Positions 10,733 to 20,140 of a DNA stretch of 64,000 nt are shown in pieces (position 1 is the stretch's first letter; each line of letters opens with the position of its first letter). A program made the position numbers and the translations under genes. This DNA comes from Corticium candelabrum (Eukaryota; Porifera; Homoscleromorpha; Homosclerophorida; Plakinidae): the NCBI RefSeq assembly GCF_963422355.1, contig NC_085101.1:2068201-2132200 (forward strand), read 5' to 3'. A model generated the notes under the pieces. That model had not been told where the DNA came from and made no database searches. It worked only from the letters and a program-made list of their open reading frames with translations.

Positions 10733-11054
10733 CTTGTTCACGTGACGACTCTGAAGATGAGTCCGTTGGTGCGGAATCTAAATTCATACTTCCGGCCAGG
10801 TCCGGTTGTCTACTTGAAATTGCGGTTCTTAGTAACGATAGCTTGGTAGAATCGTTATTAACTACACGTTTAAGTTGATCAACTTGGAGTTTTCGCATTT
10901 GCTGACGATGACCGTCTTCCGTTTCGTCGCTTTTCCTGGAAGGGAGCTCATTGCCAAGGAAGTCGTTTAAAATGTGGAAATCTAGATGTTCTTCCAAAAG
11001 AGTCCACTGGCGTGTACTCAGAGACACGACAGCACTTTCTTCTGAGTCAGACAT
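10733..11054 (-). CDS. First coding exon of an unknown protein (intact copy)
   Basis: From ATG at 11054 an open frame begins MSDSEESAVVSLSTRQWTLL and runs 107 codons to a consensus splice donor, GAACAAG|GTAAGAC, whose GT lies at 10732-10731. Past the donor the frame runs on to a stop at 10641, which I take as intron. The protein is acidic at both ends (SDSEES; SSSESSR), with a leucine-rich helical middle (LEEHLDFHILNDFLG). I recognise no domain. The duplicated, partly conserved upstream block (11055-11285) holds a CACGTG E-box about 25 bases before the ATG, a plausible promoter site. The paralogue at 8714-9035 keeps most residues, which supports real coding. Downstream exons were not identified. 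Confidence 0.5.
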
Positions 11055-11285
11055 GAGTAACGCTTAGCTAAGCGAGTCACGTGAGCAAATTTGATGGCAT
11101 GCACATCTTGGCAGTTGGCCCACAACCCACAAAAATCTAATGCATACACAGTTGATATATCGAAGAGTAGTTATGGAATTAGATCGTTGAAAGGAGGTCG
11201 ATTCTTCGAAACCAGAGAACTTAAAATTAATAGTAACCACACCTACCCAAGCAAACCTGTGTCAGCACAATGATCAATAGTAAGA
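11055..11285. promoter_or_regulatory. Duplicated upstream block with CACGTG E-box
   Basis: This block and 9036-9310 are diverged copies, sharing GTCACGTGAGCAAATTT-like sequence (GACTCACGTGAGCAAATTT in the left copy), GGCATGCA, ATCTTG and CCCACAACCCA. Conservation immediately upstream of the ATG in both copies is consistent with a promoter, although shared descent alone also explains it. Confidence 0.35.
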
Positions 11286-11565
11286 GAAAACTTGTTGCAT
11301 AAACATAATAATTGTATATAAAATACGTGCATTACGCAGCGTCTCAAACCACTGAAATTGTGTTTCCTTAGTCAGACATAATTAAGAATAGAAATTCCAC
11401 ATTGAGAATGGTTAGTGACAAAGAATTCTTACATAGTTCCCAAATTATCACTGTTTAGTTTTACTGCTCTGCTACAGTGACCTGACAGTTGAGCGTTCCA
11501 AATAAGGTAGCCATATTCCGTTCCGCCAGAGTAGTACAGCTACTACTACAGTATTACTATGCTAG

Positions 11566-11695
<130 letters not shown>

Positions 11696-12523
11696 ACACT
11701 GTAAATCAATTCATTTCGCAAGCAAATACATTTAGCAATCTGAAGCCTAACTCTTTCCACAATCAATTTAATTTGGCAAAACTGACATTGCCTGTGACTG
11801 CTATACAAGGACTTCGATATGAAATGCCTTGTTCAATCCTAGAGGCATGATATCAATATCGGCAGCTATTACCACAGGTACGATCCTCACTGACTACTAA
11901 GAATGTCTCACAAACCCACTTTGTTTTGCATGTGTTTTGTCTTATAAAGCCTAACACAACACCTCACGCCGTTTTGCATGCGCAGCTTCGTTTCCACGTG
12001 ACCAGTCACGTGCACCATAAACTTAGTTGCATACCTCCTTTTCCGGTGAGCTGGTTCGTCTATCTCTACGCTTTTCTCTACTTATGTATCTCTCAAAATA
12101 CTGCACACAATTTATGAGTACTCTAACTCCTATTTCTTCGGCTTACAACAAAATCTTCTTCAAGTTAGCTTGCACAAGACTAGGTTTTACCGTGTCTAGT
12201 ATTTTCTTCAATATTCGCATTCTCCGGCTTTTCCCGAAATAAAGACTAAAACCAACTGCAAGAACGAAATAACTTATAGCATTCAGTAAGGACTCGTTGT
12301 TGTACCGTTAGCTGTTCACAACCAACAAAGTCGACAACTGGCAAAGCAACACCCACTTCCTCTGGTAAGTGATGTCGTGTTCTACTACTTATGCGTCATT
12401 GTTTTCATCGCTTCAGGAAGGAAAACTAACGGAGAAACCGTAGAACACACATATATAATAGCGAAAAAGTTTGCAGACCACTGATGAACCTCTGAATCAC
12501 GGCAGCAAGTCAGCAGCGCGGAG

Positions 12524-12583
12524 ATGGTGTCTTCTACATCGGCCGGGCGATACATTGATACAGCGAGAGCTCGTGTTGCTGAG
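12524..12583 (+). other. Candidate first exon of the RAG1-like unit
   Basis: ATG at 12524 opens 20 codons (MVSSTSAGRYIDTARARVAE) ending at a consensus donor, GAG|GTAAGC. The next acceptor is uncertain (perhaps 12638). The sequence 12639-12910 can be read as protein-like in two frames with stops, so the second exon is damaged or wrongly bounded. Confidence 0.4.
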
Positions 12584-13069
12584 GTAAGCTTGCAGACTGT
12601 TTACATACTGTGACACATGCACAAGCTGTTGTGATCAGGTACAATGAGGGAAACACAACGCAGCAAGGAGAACAATTCCCAAGTCGTTATCTACCCACGC
12701 ATCCTGCAGAAGACGGATAGTATGTATACACTCAGCAGCTGTTTGGCAGGAAACAACGAAAGTGGAGTCCGGACAATTAGAGACCTCTTTCTCATTCCTC
12801 AGGAAAACCAAACGAAGAGGCAACATCCGCAAGATACACTTTGAACTCTGAAACAGCATTCCAAAAAATACAAATAAGCATAAGTTTGCAACAATAGCTG
12901 ATTCTATGTGAATCATGACTAAACTATTCTATTATACCTCTACCTTTCTCACGAACCATGTACTGTCTTGTTAAGGTGTAACTCAGTTCAGTTATATAAC
13001 AAGAAATTTTTCAATAAATTCAAAGAGTCTCAGTACTACTGTACTAGTAACTTTGTGTGTTACATAATG

Positions 13070-13400
13070 AATGAACATCAGGCCTGCCATAGACATCTAT
13101 GTCGTGTATGTGGCATTAGGTTTGGACGTGATGACCGTCCTTATGCCTGCTCTGAGTATTCTAGGCGACTATCACAAGCGTACAGCAACTGACATTTGGA
13201 AAACAATGACCCATTTGTTCACCCAACTGACTTCTGTATTGGTTGTTACCTTGCAATGTCAAAGTGTGAAAAAAGCCAAGGAGCGCTGCTGAATGTTGCA
13301 TAATCACCAAAATGGCAAGCTCACTCAGAAGACTGTCCAATCTGCTTGAGCTGCAAGGAGCAATGAAAAGGAGGACGTCCTTCCAAAAAATCATAGAAGA
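13070..13400 (+). other. RAG1-like N-terminal zinc region (four in-frame stops)
   Basis: In a single frame running through 12968-13831, codons at 13100-13111 give CRVC. About 35 residues later come HPTDFCIGCY (from 13220) and then WQAHSEDCPICLSC. RAG1 has the same pattern before its RING: C-x2-C, then H-P-T-x-F-C-x2-C, then W-x2-H-x3-C-x2-C. Stops at 13190-13192 (TGA), 13301-13303 (TAA), 13364-13366 (TGA) and 13394-13396 (TAG) interrupt it without a change of frame. All three stop codons are used, which argues against a variant genetic code. Confidence 0.65.
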
Positions 13401-13426
13401 AAAGAACTGCAGCCGCTAGTGACACA

Positions 13427-14015
13427 ATGCCGTCACTTCAGAATGTAATTGACAACATAAAGCAGACAGCTCCTCCATCATTCTGTTCGGATGTCTCAAC
13501 TCAGTCTCTCTTGCCCTCTGAGTTCATCCAGCCAGCTCCCCCTCTCACAATAGAGTTGTTTCTTTGTCCAATATGTAAACAAGTCATCAATGCACCTGTG
13601 GAATTACCTTGTAAACAACTATGTTGTGCACAGCGTGCTGTTCAAGCCATTAAATCATCAGCTGATGTTGTCTGTCCTCTGTGCCAAAGATCAATCTCAA
13701 GTACAGACGCTATACAGTGTCCATCAAAATACCTTAATGTCACTAGCTTCGCTTCGAGTCAAATGCACTCAATCCAGTTGCTCAGAATATGTACGATTAG
13801 ACCAACTCAAGAAGCACCAGTTAAGCTGTGAACAAAGCACCCAGATTAATGCAACACCCATACAACGAACACTACAAGGTGTGTTGCAGAAGCCCTTAGA
13901 TCAAATACCTGACACAACAGAAAAAAGAGTAGCAAGCAATGTCATCCAAAGAATGGTGAACTCTACATGTCAGCAAGCCTCGGAGGATTTTGTATCTTTG
14001 AAAACTGGTGGAAGG
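13427..14015 (+). other. RING finger plus C2HC zinc finger, RAG1-like
   Basis: From 13427 the frame is open through CPICKQVINAPVELPCKQLC and CPLCQRS (13565-13690), a RING-type C-x2-C ... C-x2-C cross-brace with V-E-x-x-C-K-x-L as in RAG1. The usual RING histidine in the middle is not clear (CCAQRAV). After a one-base frame change near 13735 comes LRVKCTQSSCSEYVRLDQL with KKHQLSC, matching the zinc finger that follows the RING in RAG1. The exon ends KTGGR|GTAAGT at 14015, phase 0. RAG1's RING acts as a ubiquitin ligase; whether this one would is unknown. Confidence 0.7.
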
Positions 14016-14087
14016 GTAAGTAAGACGTACCAATTAGACAACCCATAAAATGCTAATATGAAGTGGAGTTTGGTTTTCTCGTTATAG

Positions 14088-14381
14088 CCATTGACATACT
14101 TTCGTGTGCCAAAGCCACTCATGTCAGCTACTGCATCTTCTGAAGCAACCGTGAGGAGTAGAACTAGGCAAATTGCACATGTTCGTGAAGCCATCAGTGG
14201 AGGGCAGGAAGCAGTAAACAGGCAACTTTTTCATGAGGCCAAGCGTTTGGCAAGAGAAAGACAAGAGCTACTAAAGGAAGCTGGCTTCAAGGAAATACAG
14301 TACAGAGTCTCAGCCACAGAGGGCCTGGCCTTAAAAGCAGACCTTTCAATTCCTTGGAACAAGTTGAGAGCTCTAAGAACG
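14088..14381 (+). other. GGRP exon, nonamer-binding-region-like
   Basis: After a 72-bp intron (14016-14087, acceptor TTATAG), this 98-codon exon starts PLTYFRVPKP, so the splice makes GGRP. It continues RTRQIAHVREAISGGQEAVN and a basic helix RLARERQELLKEAGF, ending WNKLRALRT|GTAACT, phase 0. In RAG1 the nonamer-binding region begins GGRPRQ and is followed by basic helices. The position and GGRP agree; the rest is only similar in character. Confidence 0.55.
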
Positions 14382-14447
14382 GTAACTAATTAATTTATTT
14401 AGTCAATGTTTAGCTAGTCTTCTAATAGAAATTACCATACATTGCAG

Positions 14448-14955
14448 ATGGCTATCAAAGTGGGGTGTGTCTCTTGCCAGTGAAAAAAGTAACGACAGCT
14501 CATGCTACATTGGTTGTTGCAAGACTTAGAAGCTGAAGAAGTTGTGTTTACCTTCAAACTACCAGGCGGTAGTGAAGAGCTTCGACCTGCCCAATGTATT
14601 TACATATCTTCACTCAAATCTGTAGTCCACTCACTTCTCGACCAGTTTTAATTGTGTGTGATTTAGACCTTACTCAAAAACTTATCATAAATACTGTTTT
14701 CTTCTGCAGAGCTGATGCATTAGTGTGGCATGACAATGCCATTCCTGCTGATGAATTGTGGATTAAGCTTGGTGGAGACAAGGGTGGGAGGACTTTCAAG
14801 CTAGCTGTGCAGATAGCAAATGTTGCATCAGTCAACTCAGTGAAGAACACCTTTGTCATTACATGCTTTGAAGCTGCTGATACAGTAGTTATCCTTAACA
14901 TAGCTATAGGAAGATACCAATAGCAGCTACAGAAACTAACAACAACTGACTGGAA
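14448..14955 (+). other. Transposase-like core, first part (two exons)
   Basis: The exon from 14448 (acceptor TTGCAG) reads WLSKWGVSLASEKS after a one-base shift and later ELRPAQCIYISSLKSVVHSL. A second exon from 14710 (acceptor TTCTGCAG) reads ADALVWHDNAIPADELWIKL, GGDKGGRTFKLAVQ and NSVKNTFVITCFEA. A TAG at 14921-14923 precedes a donor at 14955. The aspartate in GGDKGG is a candidate first catalytic acid of an RNase H-type fold; this is inference. Confidence 0.55.
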
Positions 14956-15014
14956 GTAAACAAATAAACACAAAAGTAATGTAATCCTCTTACAAATGTT
15001 CTTTTCTTGGTTAG

Positions 15015-15365
15015 AGCAAAGAAAGTCAGACTGTTTCTTTTTTGGAGATTATGAATTTCTCTGCAACATGTATGGGTTATCTGGACCTTCAGGTATGTAG
15101 CAGTATTATGTCATTACATGGCTCTCATAGCGCTTAAAGCATTTACCTCCTCCCTACCATAGGTCGTCACTGTTGCTTATGGTGTCTAATCAACAGTTCA
15201 CAAATGGCAAAACCAGCTACAGAAAGAACACCATCACAACAAAGGAGTCTTGATCAGCTCATTACAGACTTCAGAAAATTTACAGAATCAGGGAGCAACA
15301 TGAAAAGAGCAAAATTCTATAACAATGTTATTAGGCCCCACCTACTAGCTGCTCCAATCCACCAT
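15015..15365 (+). other. Transposase-like core, zinc-binding part (two exons)
   Basis: Exon 15015-15092 reads GDYEFLCNMYGLSGPS and ends TTCAG|GTATGT. Exon 15163-15365 resumes in phase as GRHCCLWCLINSSQM, then QQRSLDQLITDFRKF and HLLAAPIHH|GTAAGA. The paired cysteines (CCLWC) after GLSGPSGRH suggest a metal-binding insertion as in other transposase cores. The intron is 70 bp (15093-15162). Confidence 0.6.
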
Positions 15366-15422
15366 GTAAGAGCAAAAGCACTATCATAAGCCTTATCATT
15401 GTAATAATTGTAACCATTGCAG

Positions 15423-15795
15423 GTAGCCGTTCCAGCACTACATATCAGTCTAGGAGTCTTTGCTAAACTTTACGATCAACTAGAATGAGCAGCCCATAAA
15501 GTAGACAATCAAAGAGTCATCGAAGAAAGTGAGAGGGCTCTAACCCACATGGGACATGCAACTGCAACCCACATAGGACATGCAACTGCATCTTCTTTTA
15601 AACAACACATCAAGAGTACGAGAAGCACAGAAGTTACAAAAGGAAGCGCGAAAGAATAAGTTGGAAGCACAGAGACTCTTTGAAATTGCCAACTGGATAA
15701 ATCTCACTGGAAGCACCAACACAGAGTCAACACCACCAGCTGTAATACAAATATACAATCAAGCCAAACAGCTAACAGCACAGGCAGATCAACTA
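15423..15795 (+). other. Transposase-like core, middle exon
   Basis: Acceptor ATTGCAG, then VAVPALHISLGVFAKLYDQL in phase with the previous exon. A TGA sits at 15486-15488, and a frame change near 15620 leads into a helical coil (EAQKLQKEARKNKLEAQRLF). The donor is CAACTA|GTGAGT at 15795. RAG1 has a similarly placed D-A-L-H-x-D segment holding its second catalytic acid; here it reads PALHISL, so the acid is absent or elsewhere. Confidence 0.5.
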
Positions 15796-15901
15796 GTGAG
15801 TTGTTACAATTTTGATTTGTAGTTGTAATTCGCACCAAGCTATTTATTAATTAATTACTATGGTAATGACACATGGCTAATGTTACATGCCATTGCACAA
15901 G

Positions 15902-16288
15902 GATCAAGAAGAAGCCCTCGGATTGGACTCCTTTCCTTTTCATGATGGCCCTAGTGTCTGTGCTTTAGATAAGACACTACCTGACATAGGCATTGAAAAA
16001 CAAGCCTACCATGGAGGCTCATTCATAGGCAACCACATTCACAAGTGCTGCAGACTATTTTAAGCATCTCAATTTATAAAATTTGCTTATTCAACAATAA
16101 ATTATACTATACAGGGAGACAACATAGAAAAGCTCTGCAATTCTATTGCAACGGCCGTGCCCCGGGACCTCACAGTAACAAGGGCAACGGCAGAAAACAC
16201 TGCTCAAGCATTTACAGTAACATTCAACTATTTGCAGCCTGCCATAATGGTTACAGTGTTAGCCAAAATATGGACCAACATAAAATAG
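15902..16288 (+). other. Transposase-like core, last exons
   Basis: Exon from 15902 (acceptor GCACAAG) reads DQEEALGLDSFPFHDG, then EKQAYHGGSFIGNHIHKC. A further exon from 16115 (acceptor ATACAG) reads GDNIEKLCNSIATAVP and AFTVTFNYLQPAIMV, ending TAG at 16286. The junction between them does not splice cleanly in frame as written, another sign of decay. The HGGxFxGNHxHK signature is the kind that ends transposase cores. Confidence 0.5.
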
Positions 16289-16741
16289 AAACTCTAGGTT
16301 AGCACTCTAGGTTAGATTGTAGCATGCGCAAAACAGCCGTGACCTATGCACAAACAACTCCATGGTTTTAACACATTCAGTATACTAGTATGTTTGATGT
16401 TGACTGTCTGTAAGTTGTCGATAACAACTTCAACAAGTTATTAACTTGGAAAATTCACCAGTCCTGGCAAAATTCACGAAATTCAAAACTAGTTCATTTA
16501 GAGTATTAATTCTGTCATGACGTATTATTTATACGTACTACTCATTTTGTTATTTCAATTGGACAGGCACCACAACAAAGTCCACAACAGAGCATACAAC
16601 ATGACAAAATCAACGAGGTAATTAACACACTATAAGAATACCAAGAAGTCATTGTTGTACATGTGCCTATACTAGGGTGTTCTGAACAAGAACATACTGC
16701 CATGCCTGGAACAGTAGTACGTATATCAGAGAGAGCCATTC

Positions 16742-17352
16742 AAAGTCCAATTAATTAAAAAGAAGCTAGGAATGTGGACGATTCACATTGACAGATTTCT
16801 AGCTTCTGAGGGCAGACAACGATCAGCAGTAAAATGAGATGGCAACTGCCTCTTCAGAGCTATGTCAAAACAACTCTTTGGAACAGATATCCTTCACCAC
16901 CAGCTTAGGGAATTTCTTGCAGGTGTCATAGTGCTTAACCGTGACAGATACCAACAATTCTACATTCCTTCTGAAAAAACAACTTTCAAAAACACCAAAA
17001 ATCCATTCATAAACTAGGAATGTGGGGAACACAGATTGAAATTCAGGCAGCGAGTGACAGCTACCAAATGCCTGTGTATGTGTGCTCTCCCCATCCCACA
17101 ACTAGACAAATCAGGTGGCTATGTTTCAAGCCATCCTACAGTCCTCAAGTACCGGACACATCACAACTGCCACAGCTGTCTCTGTTGCACAACAATGGTC
17201 ATATTGAAATAGCAGCACACACTGGTTGTCATTATGACAGCATATGCACTAATAAAGAGCAAACTTTACAGTTTCCTGAGCAGCCAGATGAGGACAAAGA
17301 ATGTGAGGTCTGTAGAATCAGTGACAATGTAACCAATAGTGACAGTGATTAA
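16742..17352 (+). pseudogene. OTU-type cysteine protease domain, disrupted
   Basis: One frame reads FLASEGRQRSAVK, a TGA at 16835, then DGNCLFRAMSKQLFGTD and HHQLREFLAGV. D-G-N-C is the OTU catalytic-cysteine motif (Cys codon 16847-16849). A TAG at 17015 and a frame change follow; the second frame reads GMWGTQIEIQAASDSYQMPV and, about 60 residues on, HIEIAAHTGCHYDSI, with the catalytic histidine in H-Y-D-S (codon 17230). OTU domains cleave ubiquitin chains and are found as host genes and inside transposons such as some Helitrons. Here it follows the transposase-like unit on the same strand after about 450 bp, so it may be a second gene of the same element or its C-terminus. The frame ends TAA after an acidic tail. 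Confidence 0.7.
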
Positions 17353-18208
17353 CGACGTCACTTCCATACCTGCAGAACCGATTCTGCTAGAAAGAAGTAG
17401 TTACTTGGCAAATGTTTTGTAAAGTTTTCCAATACTGCAATAATCAGAGACTGATTATAGTTTGTAGCCTTTGTACACTGTTTGTAGCATCCTGCTAAGA
17501 TAAAGTTGTTACTTAACACAGAAGCACTGCTACTGTAACCTGGTTACTCCACGAGGTGTGAAATTCACCTCATTTTTATGAGTAATGAAACAGTCTCTTC
17601 TTGAATCTTGTGAACACATGTGTCATGCGTTGTAATTGAAAGTACGACAATTACATAACAAATTGGAATTAGAAAAAGACACTTCTTAGGCAGTTAGAAT
17701 TAGGTGGCCACATTTATAGAACAAAACATTTAAGCAACAAAAGTTGGGGTGTGACATCAATCCCGGATATAGTTGATGGCTAATACTGGCACCAATGACA
17801 CTGGAGTGCTACAAGCTGTAGCAGAATCTGAGATTACGAGCATACCGTGTGCATACTGTATGCATGTAGACTACATAGTAGATTTCACCTGGACTTTAAT
17901 TGATAGCTGTTGGGAATTTCCTGTAACTGTATGGTAGTGACATGTTTTGGGACTGGGACCTGTAAGATAACTAGCTTGGGAAAGTTTTGGGTATGACAGT
18001 GGGCATATTTAGAATAGCTATCTAAAGATACGCTATTGCTATTGTATGTCTACAGCTATGAACTAATCAATTAACCCACCTTCCCATGTACCACTCCATT
18101 GCCATAGTACAATTATATGGTACAATATTTAAACTTAATATTTAAACAAACACACAAGTATTCTCTAGTGATGCACGCGTAGCCAATTAATCCTTTTATA
18201 AAACTACA
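17353..18208. other. Stretch without a supported gene
   Basis: Downstream of the OTU segment. I see no convincing gene, LTR or inverted repeat. This is where a right terminal repeat of the RAG1-like element would be expected, but I found no match to the region before 12524 by eye. Confidence 0.4.
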
Positions 18209-18212
18209 CACA

Positions 18213-18270
<58 letters not shown>

Positions 18271-18303
18271 CATGCATGCACGCACGCACGCACGCACGCA
18301 CGC
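18209..18303. repeat. (CA)n with CATG/CACG tail
   Basis: CA tract followed by TGCATGCA and CACGCACG variants. Confidence 0.95.
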
Positions 18304-18892
18304 ACATTTCGTGTACCTTCATCCAGGATGTCTGCAATCGAAATCTCTTCTAGTTCGTATCACGAACAAACAAGCCCCAGTCCTCAAGCAGCCAGCTTCG
18401 TTTTGACACTCAGTCTTCGCTATCACAGATAAGGGAGTCAGTACGCTACCACCGATCAGCGAAACTAAAGTCATGTTCACATTGAGATGTGTCACGCGAA
18501 GCCATAAATCTTGCTAGCGTGCGCTACAGAAAGTTCTCTGTCTCTTGTCGCAAGTGAAATGTTGTTGGTAAATCTTTACACCTGTTTGGATGTCGGTCGA
18601 GTATGCTCGTTTACGCAGAATCAGAGGCACGTGGGATTATGGAGAAGAAGTTGCTGCTGTGTTTTGGGGAGCACAGAAAGCCCATACAGATCGTTGCTGA
18701 CGGCGGCATTGCGGCAACTCTGAGTTGGGTCGACAGCTGAGCTGGTTCGACTTGGCAGACGGCGATGAACTTCTTCCAATGACTAAAATAAGAATTTTGC
18801 CACAGCCACCAAGCCAGGCAAGACTGTACACTGCTGTTTGTGGGGAGTGGCTTCCCCTGACTAGTGTCCTAAAATACCTTCAACAGTCAGTC

Positions 18893-19260
18893 AGACTAAA
18901 CACTGCTGTTTGTGGTGAGTGTCTCACTTATCCAAACTAGGTTGGGTGGTTCAGCTGACCGAAACAGTGTCCTGGTTTGTTTGCCTCTAGAATAGTCAGT
19001 TATATTTATTGTATTAGTCAATGGTACATCAGACTTTACACTGCTGTTTGTGGTGAGTGCCTCATTTATTCAAACTAGGTTGGGTGGTTCAGCTGACCCG
19101 AAACAGTTTCCTAGTTTGTTTGCCTCTAGAATAGTAAGTTATATTTATTGTATTGGTCAAAGGTACATCAGACTATACACTGCCGTTTGTTGTGAGAAAT
19201 TGTTTTAGTGAATGGTATATCAGACTGTACTCAGCTGTTGTGGTGTATTACTTGCTATAA
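18893..19260. repeat. 138-bp tandem repeat carrying splice-donor-like ends
   Basis: Units start at 18893, 19031 and 19170, with a truncated one at 19222. Each begins AGACT, then ACTGCTGTTTGTGGTGAG or a variant, and continues with CAAACTAGGTTGGGTGG and TATATTTATTGTATT. A related start at 18820 lies in the candidate exon of the SAMD3-like gene. The first units retain TTTGTG|GTGAGT, a good donor sequence. Confidence 0.75.
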
Positions 19261-20140
19261 TTAATTAAGACTTGTCTATATGGCAATGATGTGTGGGCTA
19301 CAGGTCAATTTAATTAATTTGGTGTGCAATACCTAAAAGATATATAACAAAATTTTTTCGGGGATGTTCTCATTTTGACATGTGCACTTGAGGCGATCTC
19401 AAGTGAGGTAATCGCCTCAAGTGAGGTAGGTTTTAAATTGTATTTATGCACGTAACAATTAAGTTTTCTGTCGAGAACATCAACTTCAATCGCCTGTAAG
19501 CCATTCTTAGTGGTGTTCATAGATTGCGCATGCGCAAAGTTTTATGGACAAAACTGCAGAAAGTCTGTCTAGTTAGGCGTTGATTGACATGTACAGCTAT
19601 TGTTGCTTTACAAAAGCCATGACTAATTAGAGTAGATTCTAGATGCTAGTTTCCCAATGAGACATGCTCTTTCAAGATCACATGCACAAAGCAAGAAACT
19701 CTGATCTGGCTTGAAGCGCTATGTACTTGTGGAGTAAGGCTGCATTGTTGCAACCTCAATTTTGTACAACTTGAAACTTCAGCCAGTAAAACTGTGACAC
19801 TGCGGTCTGCGCATTGCAGCTACACACTCAACATTTTGATTATTTTAATTCAGACACTAGGAATACTTCTGTAAGCTTTGCTTTCAGTGCAAATTAGAGC
19901 CTTGAAGTTATTGCAATTACTACTGTTTGAAAAAGTCTCCTTTTTGTAAGTGTATGAAATGCACATGCGCTAGCGGGACTGTGCTTTTTAAGCTTACAAT
20001 ATTAGCTAGTTATTGGAAAGTCTGCAATTGCGTGTAGTGGTATTAGACTGTGCACTTTTACTAGCAGTTAGATTAGAGATATTTAGTAAATATCTTTAGT
20101 GCCTTTGGTGATATATGTAACCTAAAGTTTTAGATTAAGT
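19261..20140. other. Stretch without a supported gene
   Basis: Probably intron of the SAMD3-like gene. It holds a short local repeat (GATCTCAAGTGAGGTAATC and CGCCTCAAGTGAGGTAGG near 19394) and no recognised element. Confidence 0.4.

Larger units (their letters stand above)
12524..16288 (+). pseudogene. RAG1 N-terminus-like and transposase-like multi-exon gene (N-RAG type), disrupted
   Basis: A chain of plus-strand exons with good splice sites encodes, in order: a short leader exon; a zinc region with CRVCG and HPTDFCIGC; a RING finger; a second zinc finger; a GGRP exon; and a core with LGGDKGGRTFKLAVQIANV, GDYEFLCNMYGLSG, RHCCLWC, VPALHISLGVF and AYHGGSFIGNHIHK. The zinc and RING parts follow the order of the RAG1 N-terminus, and GGRP sits where RAG1 has its nonamer-binding GGRP motif. 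The rest resembles a transposase-like family multiplied in cnidarians and sponges; RAG1-N-like mobile elements have been described in molluscs and other invertebrates as N-RAG-TP. Four in-frame stops lie in the zinc region (13190, 13301, 13364, 13394), others at 14921, 15486 and 16286, with frameshifts near 13735, 14450 and 15620. An intact relative elsewhere in the genome is likely. I am confident in the RAG1-N resemblance and less sure of catalytic activity in the core. Confidence 0.7.

Noticed and set aside
12240..12523. Search for terminal inverted repeats or RSS-like CACAGTG heptamers flanking the RAG1-like unit (compared with 17353-17700)
   Set aside because: No convincing pair found by eye; boundaries of the unit remain open.
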